Shown here one piece after another: positions 33,157-39,837 of a stretch of 64,000 nucleotides of DNA (positions are counted from its first letter, which is position 1; each line of letters begins with the position of its first letter). A model generated the notes under the pieces. It was not told the DNA's origin and made no database searches. It worked only from the letters and a program-made list of their open reading frames with translations. The translations under genes and the position numbers were made by a program. The DNA is taken from NCBI RefSeq assembly GCF_035497915.1, contig NZ_DATJCS010000051.1:124001-188000 (forward strand), read 5' to 3'. This stretch comes from Serpens sp035497915 (lineage in GTDB: Bacteria > Pseudomonadota > Gammaproteobacteria > Pseudomonadales > Pseudomonadaceae).

Positions 33157-33870
33157 ATGAACAAACGGATTCTGGCGTGTGTGCTGCTGGCCCCAGCGCT
33201 GGCTGTGGCCGGCACTCCTTTCAAGCCTGTCGAGCTGACGGACCCGGAACTCGCTCAACTGCGTGGCCGCTATGTGCTGCCCGATCATATCGTGCATTTC
33301 GGCGTCACCATGACCAGCAGTTGGGAGCAGCCCGGCCAGCAACTGGGAGCTTCCGTTTCCCTGCAGGCCCAACAGGGCGCGCAGCCGGTGCTGAACATCA
33401 CGCCCATCTCCGGCGGCGGCGGATCCGCGCCGCAGCCAGGCTCCGGAATGATCATCGGCGGCCAGGGCCTGGCCAATGTCGACGGTATCAGCCAGAGCGT
33501 GCGTACTGCCGGCGACCTGAACTCGGCCGTGAACGGCATCCAGATCAATATCGAGCGCAACGGGCAGGCGCCGGATCTGGCGGGTGGAACGCCGCTTGGC
33601 GACGGTTACAGTCAAAGCAACGGGCTGGGCACCGTCTCGGTCAGCGCGGCCCAGGGCAAGCTGCAGCTGGGTATTGCCACCCGGGGACAAGGTAGCAGCC
33701 TCCAGCAACTAGGCGGTGGCCTGCTGCAGGACACCCGCATCGTCAGTTCGCAGAACACCGTCATTAATACTGCCAGGCTGGATGTGGTGATGCAGCAGGG
33801 GAACCGGAGCATGGATGTGCTGAATTGCAACCTGGACCCGCTGCGCACTCTGAGGCCGGCGGGATATTGA
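33157..33870 (+). CDS. fapE: Amyloid accessory/minor fibre component FapE
   Basis: 237 residues. A signal peptide (ILACVLLAPALAVAG) is followed by a beta-rich sequence with Gly/Ser/Gln-rich stretches (SNGLGTVSVSAAQGKLQLG; RGQGSSLQQLGGGLLQ) and a C-terminal DVLNCNLDPLRTLRPAGY. Position and features match FapE, found as a small component of purified fibres; its task is poorly defined. I chose ATG at 33157, with CTGGAGG upstream, over the in-frame codon at 33139. It lies 27 bases after fapD. Confidence 0.88.
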   Translation: MNKRILACVLLAPALAVAGTPFKPVELTDPELAQLRGRYVLPDHIVHFGVTMTSSWEQPGQQLGASVSLQAQQGAQPVLNITPISGGGGSAPQPGSGMIIGGQGLANVDGISQSVRTAGDLNSAVNGIQINIERNGQAPDLAGGTPLGDGYSQSNGLGTVSVSAAQGKLQLGIATRGQGSSLQQLGGGLLQDTRIVSSQNTVINTARLDVVMQQGNRSMDVLNCNLDPLRTLRPAGY

Positions 33871-33915
33871 TCTACGCTTGACTCTTCATCGTTCAGCTAG
33901 ACAGGGATTGTCAGC

Positions 33916-35475
33916 ATGCTTCGCACGGTTCGTCCGCATCTGCTTGGAATCACACTGCTGGGGTCGTTCGCTGTCCCGCTGGCGTTCGCGTCCACCCAAG
34001 CCGAAATCGAAACCCTGGAGCAGGAAATTCAGGACCTTCGCGACCAGTATGATCGCTACCGGCGGGCCCTTGAGGATCTGGCCTCCAGTGCCGCCCGGGA
34101 AGATGCGCGGGCTGCCGAGGCCGAGAAAGTCATCGAGGAGGCCAAGGCCAAACCGGTCCCTGCACCGCTTGTTCCGACGGCGCAAACTCCTATGCCCGCC
34201 CCTGTACCCCGTGGCCTGAGTGCCGGCACTCCAGCACAGACAGTTTCCGCGCCCGCCGCGGCAACAGCGGCAACAGCGGCAACAGCGGCGAGCGTCCCGC
34301 TCGCACCTGCCACGAGCGCAATGCGCATGCCGACCCCGGTGATGGCCACACCTGCGGCGGAACCAGGCACCCGGCCGGCGACTGGCATCCCGATTCCGCC
34401 CAAGCTGCCCCGAGCTGCACAGAACCCGGGGCTACAGCTGGCACAGTCACCTGCCCCCCGCACTGTGCAGTCCATTCAGGCCGAAGGTTACGGCGCAAGC
34501 CTGAAGGACGATGCCGAGCCGATCCGCAGTGTCGAAACCCTCTATGACGAGGCGTCGGGCTTCTTCGGCGGCGGCACCTACAGCCTGGAAACCGGCCTGA
34601 GCTACAGCCATTACGACACCCGCCAGATGATCCTGAATGGCTTCCTGGCCCTGGACTCGATCTTCCTGGGCAACATCAACATCGACCAGATCAATGCCGA
34701 CAACTTCACACTGGATCTGACGGGCCGCTACAACCTGCACAACCGGCTGCAGCTCGACCTGAACGTACCCTTCCTCTACCGCGACGTAACCTATGAATCG
34801 GCGGGCGCGGGCAATTCGAGCGCACAGGTTTCTGATCGCACGGTCCAGGCAGGACCAGAGATCGGTGACGTCAGTGCTGGTTTCTCGTACAAGATCCTGG
34901 ATCAGAACGCGGATCGCCCCGACACCATTCTCAGCCTAAGGGTCAAGGCGCCCACGGGTCGGCACCCGTATGGCATCAAGATGACCCGGGTGGCCGACAA
35001 CGACAACATCACCGTTCCGAAGGATCTGCCAACCGGCAATGGCGTCTGGTCGGTGACCCCGGGCATCTCGATGGTGAAGACCGTCGATCCCGCCGTCTTG
35101 TTTGGGAACCTGTCCTACACCTACAACTTCGAGGAAGAGTTCAGCGACATCAGCGCACAACAAGGCACCCGGATGGGTGGCAAGGTTCGCCTAGGCAACT
35201 GGTGGCAGTTCGGGATGGGCCTGGCGTTCGCTCTCAATGAAAAGATGAGCCTATCGATGTCCTACTCACAGCTGATCAGCCGCAGCAGCCGCATCCGCCA
35301 GGAAGGCGGCGACTGGCTCACCATCGTGGGCAGCGATGCCAATGCCGCCTACTTCAACCTCGGCATGACCTATTCCGCCAGCGACAATCTGGCCATCGTG
35401 CCCAACCTGTCCATGGGACTGACCCCGGACGCCCCGGATTTCACCTTCAGCCTGAAATTTCCCTACTACTTCTAG
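33916..35475 (+). CDS. fapF: Outer-membrane amyloid export channel FapF
   Basis: 519 residues. In order: a signal peptide (cleavage near AFAST), an N-terminal coiled coil (about 20-75; TQAEIETLEQEIQDLRDQYD) that trimerises the protein, a Pro/Ala/Thr-rich linker (about 80-190, containing a short tandem repeat), a plug/helix region, and a 12-stranded beta-barrel from about residue 220 to the terminal Phe (FTFSLKFPYYF). FapF is a trimeric porin that exports FapC, FapB and FapE. It is the last gene of the operon, 45 bases after fapE. Confidence 0.95.
   Translation: MLRTVRPHLLGITLLGSFAVPLAFASTQAEIETLEQEIQDLRDQYDRYRRALEDLASSAAREDARAAEAEKVIEEAKAKPVPAPLVPTAQTPMPAPVPRGLSAGTPAQTVSAPAAATAATAATAASVPLAPATSAMRMPTPVMATPAAEPGTRPATGIPIPPKLPRAAQNPGLQLAQSPAPRTVQSIQAEGYGASLKDDAEPIRSVETLYDEASGFFGGGTYSLETGLSYSHYDTRQMILNGFLALDSIFLGNINIDQINADNFTLDLTGRYNLHNRLQLDLNVPFLYRDVTYESAGAGNSSAQVSDRTVQAGPEIGDVSAGFSYKILDQNADRPDTILSLRVKAPTGRHPYGIKMTRVADNDNITVPKDLPTGNGVWSVTPGISMVKTVDPAVLFGNLSYTYNFEEEFSDISAQQGTRMGGKVRLGNWWQFGMGLAFALNEKMSLSMSYSQLISRSSRIRQEGGDWLTIVGSDANAAYFNLGMTYSASDNLAIVPNLSMGLTPDAPDFTFSLKFPYYF
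34261..34287 (+). repeat. Three perfect 9-bp tandem repeats in fapF linker
   Basis: GCAACAGCG occurs three times in tandem and encodes Ala/Thr-rich sequence in the linker of FapF. Unit gain or loss would change linker length without a frameshift. Confidence 0.85.
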
Positions 35476-35489
35476 GCTGGTGCGGGACC

Positions 35490-35508
35490 GGCGGCAACAA
35501 CTGCCGCC
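35490..35508. terminator. Weak terminator hairpin between fapF and the convergent activator gene
   Basis: 7-bp stem GGCGGCA / TGCCGCC with a 5-base loop in the 41-base gap between convergent genes. There is no T-run. Confidence 0.4.
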
Positions 35509-35516
35509 CGAGCCGC

Positions 35517-36842
35517 TCAATGCAGGCCGTGCTTGTGCAGCAGACGGTAGAAGGTCGGTCTGGAGATACCCAGCACGCGGGCCGCTTCGCTGAGGTTGCT
35601 TGCGTATTGCCGCAGCGCCTCACTCAACGCCTGGCGCTCAGCCTGCAGCCGATAGGATTGCAGGGTCTGCAGTGTGCCAGGCTTGTCTGTCGGAGGTTGC
35701 AGGCCTAGGTCCTCTGCCTCGATCTGTCTTCCTTCCGACAGAACTAGCCCTCGCCGCACCCGGTTGGCCAGTTCACGAATGTTCCCGGCCCAGGTATGGG
35801 CCAGCATGGCCTGGGTGGCACCTTCACTGAAGCTGCGGGGCCGTCTGCCGGTTTCGCTGCTATACAGGCGGGCAAAATGGCCCGCCAGCTGCGGCAAGTC
35901 AGCCAGCCGCTCTCGCAAGGGGGGCATGCGAATCTGCAAGACATTCAGCCGGTAGTAGAGATCTTCGCGAAACCTGCCATCCTGGATTGCTTGCTCCAAG
36001 TCGATATGGGTGGCGGAAAGAACCCGGACATCGACGGGGATCGGCCGACCGCCCCCGACGCGCTCGATGTGCTTTTCCTGAAGAAAGCGCAGCAGATTCG
36101 CCTGCAACTCCAGCGGCAGATCGCCGATTTCATCCAGCAGCAGCGTTCCGCCGTTGGCAGCCTCGATTCGCCCCACCTTGCGCTGATGGGCCCCGGTGAA
36201 GGCGCCCTTCTCGTGGCCGAACAACTCCGACTGGATGAGGTTCTCAGGAATGCCGCCACAGTTGATGGCAACGAAAGGCTGATCCGAGCGGCGCGAGAGA
36301 TTATGCAGTGCGCGCGCAACCACTTCCTTGCCGGTACCGCTTTCGCCGCGAATCATCACCGGCGAGTCCGTGGGAGCAAAGCGTGCGACCAGCCGGCGCG
36401 CTTCGGTCATCGCCCGGCTCTCCCCCAGCAGATCCTCCCAGGGGCCTCGCTGTGGATCGGGCTTGCGGCGCAAGCGTGACATGCCGTAAGCCCGACCCAG
36501 GGCGATCTTGATTCGCGCCTCGTCGAGCGGAAGGGTATGGAAATCGAAGAACCATTCGTAGATGAAATCGCGTACCCGCTGCACGGGCAGCAGCTCCGCA
36601 CCCAGTACCGCAATCCACTCCCCTGCGCCTTGCAGCAGCAGGGTGCGAAGCGACTCGAGGCGTTCCGGGCTGCGGGCGTCCAACCGGACCATTCCCACCT
36701 GAAAGCCCCGTGCGCAAGCGGTCTCCAGGCTTGCGCTGCTCACCTCCCAGCCTGCAGCCTGGAGCGCGGGAAGAAGGTTCCTGCAGGCATCGCATGGGTC
36801 AACCATGAGCAGCCGGCGGGCGCTCTTCGTTACATCATGCAT
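35517..36842 (-). CDS. Sigma-54 enhancer-binding activator with degenerate receiver (FleQ/VpsR-like layout)
   Basis: 441 residues. The N-terminal receiver-like domain (about 10-120) keeps a candidate Asp54-55 region (GMVRLDARS) but has no conserved Lys (FHTLPLDE where DYLxKPF would be), so normal phosphorylation is doubtful. The AAA+ domain (about 138-370) has Walker A GESGTGKE (166-173), the sigma-54-contacting GAFTGA loop (213-218) and Walker B LLLDEIGD. A Fis-type helix-turn-helix ends the protein (LSEAARVLGISRPTFYRLL). ATG at 36842 is preceded by AGGGAA; the frame is open to 36896. It converges on fapF, and a sigma-54 promoter precedes fapA, so it probably activates fap. Some relatives bind cyclic di-GMP; I cannot confirm that here. 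Confidence 0.9.
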   Translation of the reverse strand: MHDVTKSARRLLMVDPCDACRNLLPALQAAGWEVSSASLETACARGFQVGMVRLDARSPERLESLRTLLLQGAGEWIAVLGAELLPVQRVRDFIYEWFFDFHTLPLDEARIKIALGRAYGMSRLRRKPDPQRGPWEDLLGESRAMTEARRLVARFAPTDSPVMIRGESGTGKEVVARALHNLSRRSDQPFVAINCGGIPENLIQSELFGHEKGAFTGAHQRKVGRIEAANGGTLLLDEIGDLPLELQANLLRFLQEKHIERVGGGRPIPVDVRVLSATHIDLEQAIQDGRFREDLYYRLNVLQIRMPPLRERLADLPQLAGHFARLYSSETGRRPRSFSEGATQAMLAHTWAGNIRELANRVRRGLVLSEGRQIEAEDLGLQPPTDKPGTLQTLQSYRLQAERQALSEALRQYASNLSEAARVLGISRPTFYRLLHKHGLH

Positions 36843-36901
36843 GTCCGTTCCCTGGTGATGGCGTTGCCCCTTGGCATAGCGAGATAACGGTAGCAAGGAA
36901 T

Positions 36902-36932
36902 CGCCGCCTGACTCGGCCGTCCGTCCAGGCGG
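36902..36932. promoter_or_regulatory. Inverted repeat upstream of the sigma-54 activator gene
   Basis: GCCGCCTG / CAGGCGGC, a perfect 8-bp dyad with a 15-base spacer, 60 bases upstream of the activator ATG. It may be an autoregulatory site or part of an mRNA leader; I see no matching copy in the fap promoter. Confidence 0.3.
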
Positions 36933-37061
36933 CCTGTCGTAAACGCGTCAAAAAAAGCGATTATCGCGACCGGCATGTGACCTTTGGATAATTGACACTA
37001 TCTACAGATGGTAAGTCGCAACGTTGACTGTTTCCCTGGATCAGTTCTGGAGAGTAATCGC

Positions 37062-37322
37062 ATGACAGCGCTCCGCACCAATGAAGCACTCCTGATCGCA
37101 CACCGCGCCTTCCAGCCGTTGCAGTGCATTGCCTGGGCGACCGACTCGGGCGAGCTCAGCCTCACTGTCATAGACAGAACCACGGCCAGTGTCGTGGGCC
37201 GGTCGCGGATGTCGCGAACCGATTACGCCGATACGGAACACCTGGGCAATGCATTGAATGAAGCGCGCCGGCAACTGACCGATGAGGGCATCAGACTAGG
37301 TCCGTGGCATATGGTCGAATAA
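37062..37322 (+). CDS. Hypothetical protein of 86 residues
   Basis: Starts at ATG 37062 with GGAGAG about 9 bases upstream and ends just before a strong terminator, so it looks like a real single-gene unit. The product begins MTALRTNEALLIAHRAFQP, contains a beta-rich segment (ELSLTVIDRTTASVVGRS) and an acidic/amphipathic helix (EHLGNALNEARRQLTDEG), and has no signal peptide or membrane segment. I do not recognise a family. It is divergent from the sigma-54 activator; a link to fap regulation is possible but unsupported. Confidence 0.65.
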   Translation: MTALRTNEALLIAHRAFQPLQCIAWATDSGELSLTVIDRTTASVVGRSRMSRTDYADTEHLGNALNEARRQLTDEGIRLGPWHMVE

Positions 37323-37335
37323 CCGGATGCGGTAT

Positions 37336-37375
37336 GAAAAAGGGCCCTGGCGCTTGCGCGGCAGGGCCCTTTTTC
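37336..37375. terminator. Strong bidirectional terminator
   Basis: 14-bp perfect stem (GAAAAAGGGCCCTG with its complement) and a 12-base loop, with A-run on one side and T-run on the other, between the 86-residue ORF and convergent ppiD. Confidence 0.93.
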
Positions 37376-37388
37376 TACAAGCGAAGAA

Positions 37389-39239
37389 TCAGAAGCGCTC
37401 GATATCCGACTCGCGCTGCAAGCGCGTCCGGTAGGCGGCGAAATCCTCCTGGCCGGCGCGCGAGGCCAGGAAGCGCTGGTACATCCGCACTTCATTGGCG
37501 TCCACTACTTGCGCAGGCTCACTGACGCCGGTCAGACGCAGCAGCACGTAATCACCGTTAGCCAGGGCGACACCGGCAAATCGCGGCGCCTGTTCAGGCC
37601 TCGGCATGCGGAACAGCGCCTGCAGCACCTGCGGCTCGACACCTTCCAAGGAGCGGGTAGCGGCCTCGAACACCTGCCAGCTGCGCTCTTGCGCGGCAGG
37701 CGTCTGACCTTCACGCAGGCTGGCCAGCAACGCCTCGCCCTGCTGCCTGGCCGCTTCGGCGGCAGCCTCGCCGCGCAAGGTCGCACGAATCTCGCCCGCC
37801 ACCTGCTCCAGGCTCCTGCGCTGCGGCTGGCGATGCTCCTTGACGCGCATCACGATGACGGTTTCGGCATCCAGTTCCAGTGCCTGACTGTTCGCGCCGC
37901 TCTCCAGCAAGTCCGCACCGAAGGCCTGCTGAATCACCTGACGATTGGCGGTGACGCCAGAACTGCCACCTTCGCGCCCGAAGGGCTCGCTGGTACGCAC
38001 CTGCAGTCCCAGCTCCTGCGCCGGTTGCTGGAGATCCGCAGCTTCGAAGGCGAGGTTTTCCAGTTCACGAGCCGCCTCGACAAAGCGCTGCTCGACCTTT
38101 TCCGCTTTAAGATCACGCTCCAGCTTGTCCTTGAGGGCAGCGAAGCTTGGAACATCGGCGTCCTGGGAATCGAGCAACTTGATCAGGTGCCAGCCAAATT
38201 CGGTGCGCACCGGCTCGGAGACTTCGCCCTTCTTGAGCGCGAACAGTGCCGCTTCGAATTCGGGGGCATACACACCCGGACCGGCGAAACCGAGGTCGCC
38301 ACCATCGGCGGCCGAGCCGGTATCTTCCGATGCCTCCCTGGCCAGCGCTGCGAAATCCTCACCCTTGTCCAGCCGCTGACGGAGCGCCTCGATGCGCGAG
38401 AGCGCTTCGTCGCCTCCGGACTCGATCAAGATATGCGCTGCCCGGCGCTGCTCGGCCAGATTGGCGATTTCGGTCTGGTAGCGGGACTTCAGCTCTTCCT
38501 CGCCGATGTCCACCTGATCGAAGAAGCTGTCTTTCTTGAGCTCCACGTATTCGATCACGACCTCTTCAGGGGTCATGAAGCGCTGGGCATTCCGCTCGTA
38601 ATAGGCAGCCACCTGCTCGTCCGTAACGGTAGCGCTGCCGGCATCGGGCTTGATGCGATACAGGGCGAAATCGCGGGTTTGCTTGTCCAGACGCACGAAG
38701 TCGCGCACCTGCTGTTCGGTCACGAAGCCACTGCCGGCCACAGCGGCCTGCAGCTGGCCGATGAGCATTTCTTCTTCGAGCATCTGACGGAATTGCAGCC
38801 GACCATAGCCCATCTGGCGGATGACCTGATCGAAGCGGGCCGGGCTGAAACGGCCGTTTTCCTGGAATTCGGGGGTCTGCAGAATGATCTGATCGAGCGC
38901 TGCCTGCGACAGGGCAAAATCGGATTCCCGGGCGGCCTGCACCAGCAAGCGACGATCGATCAGATCGCTGAGCGCGGCGTTGCGCAGCAGGTTGTCATCG
39001 ATCAGGGAGGTATCGAAATCGCGGCCAAACTGCTGTGCCAGTTGTCGACGCTGCATTTCCACGGCCTGGCTCAGTTCGGAAAGACTGATTTCCTCACCAT
39101 TCACCTCGGCGGCGGTCTGCTGGTTACCGACGCTGTTGAAGATGGCTTCGAAGCCGGTCAGCGCCAGCAGTACGATGATGAGACCGATGATGGTCTTGGC
39201 AATCCACCCCTGTGAATTGTCCCTGATGTTTTGCAGCAT
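37389..39239 (-). CDS. ppiD: Periplasmic folding chaperone PpiD
   Basis: 616 residues, inner-membrane anchored by one N-terminal helix (IIGLIIVLLALTGFEAIF, about 17-34) with the rest periplasmic. It has a SurA_N-like chaperone domain (about 40-220), a parvulin domain (about 240-345; RAAHILIESGGDEALSR ... GGDLGFAGPGVYAPEFE ... FGWHLIKLLD) and a C-terminal chaperone region. PpiD sits beside the SecYEG translocon and assists emerging envelope proteins. The start is ATG at 39239 with GGGGGA upstream; upstream sequence to 39308 is non-coding. It follows hupB as in other pseudomonads. Confidence 0.95.
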   Translation of the reverse strand: MLQNIRDNSQGWIAKTIIGLIIVLLALTGFEAIFNSVGNQQTAAEVNGEEISLSELSQAVEMQRRQLAQQFGRDFDTSLIDDNLLRNAALSDLIDRRLLVQAARESDFALSQAALDQIILQTPEFQENGRFSPARFDQVIRQMGYGRLQFRQMLEEEMLIGQLQAAVAGSGFVTEQQVRDFVRLDKQTRDFALYRIKPDAGSATVTDEQVAAYYERNAQRFMTPEEVVIEYVELKKDSFFDQVDIGEEELKSRYQTEIANLAEQRRAAHILIESGGDEALSRIEALRQRLDKGEDFAALAREASEDTGSAADGGDLGFAGPGVYAPEFEAALFALKKGEVSEPVRTEFGWHLIKLLDSQDADVPSFAALKDKLERDLKAEKVEQRFVEAARELENLAFEAADLQQPAQELGLQVRTSEPFGREGGSSGVTANRQVIQQAFGADLLESGANSQALELDAETVIVMRVKEHRQPQRRSLEQVAGEIRATLRGEAAAEAARQQGEALLASLREGQTPAAQERSWQVFEAATRSLEGVEPQVLQALFRMPRPEQAPRFAGVALANGDYVLLRLTGVSEPAQVVDANEVRMYQRFLASRAGQEDFAAYRTRLQRESDIERF

Positions 39240-39297
39240 GCATCCCCCAGTAACGACCGTTGTGCGGCCAGACAGCGCGTGTGGAGCCCGAAAAGGA

Positions 39298-39327
39298 CGA
39301 AGGCGCACCGGGAGGGATGCGCCTTCG
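39298..39327 (-). terminator. Terminator of hupB
   Basis: 10-bp stem CGAAGGCGCA / TGCGCCTTCG with a 10-base loop, followed on the minus strand by TCCTTTT, between hupB and ppiD. Confidence 0.75.
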
Positions 39328-39437
39328 CGTTAACCACGGAGTGGAGGGACTGTAGTTCAGGTTCCCGTTCTGACAAGCCAAGCTGGCCAGACTGCTCCGT
39401 TACCAGGCCGGTCGGGCCTGGCCTGGCGGAAAGACGC

Positions 39438-39710
39438 TTAGTTTACGGCGTCCTTCAGTGCCTTGCCCGGCTTGAAGCTCGGGATCTTGGCGGCTTCGAT
39501 CTTGATCGGCTTGCCGGTCTGCGGGTTACGACCGGTACGGGCAGCGCGTTCCTTGACAGCGAAGGTACCGAAGCCCACCAGGACCACGGAATCACCTGCC
39601 TTCAGAGCACCAGTGACGGATTCGATCACAGCGTCCAGCGCACGACCAGCAACGGCTTTCGGGATATCAGCAGATGCGGCGATGGCATCGATCAGTTCCG
39701 ACTTGTTCAC
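39438..39710 (-). CDS. hupB: DNA-binding protein HU-beta
   Basis: 90-residue histone-like protein, the normal length. It has the N-terminal dimerisation helices (NKSELIDAIAASADIPKAVAG), the beta-arm signature GFGTFAVKERAARTGRNPQTGKPI and the C-terminal FKPGKALKDAVN. It bends and compacts DNA as a dimer. It initiates at GTG (39710) with AAGGGG at good spacing. It lies in the conserved lon-hupB-ppiD order and has its own terminator. Confidence 0.97.
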   Translation of the reverse strand: MNKSELIDAIAASADIPKAVAGRALDAVIESVTGALKAGDSVVLVGFGTFAVKERAARTGRNPQTGKPIKIEAAKIPSFKPGKALKDAVN

Positions 39711-39837
39711 TCTAAGTCCCCTTATCTAACTTTAATGAAGTTATTTTTTACCAACTAAAACTTGATTCCGCAGACCAACCTGTACTCGCGGCGACAACTA
39801 ACCAGCGCCGGCAAACGGGTCGAGGAAGGTCTTTCGG

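Noticed and set aside
34255..34295. Tandem repeats considered as a CRISPR or phase-variation tract
   Set aside because: Units are 9 bp, in frame and inside the fapF linker; there are no spacers, and copy changes could not shift the frame.
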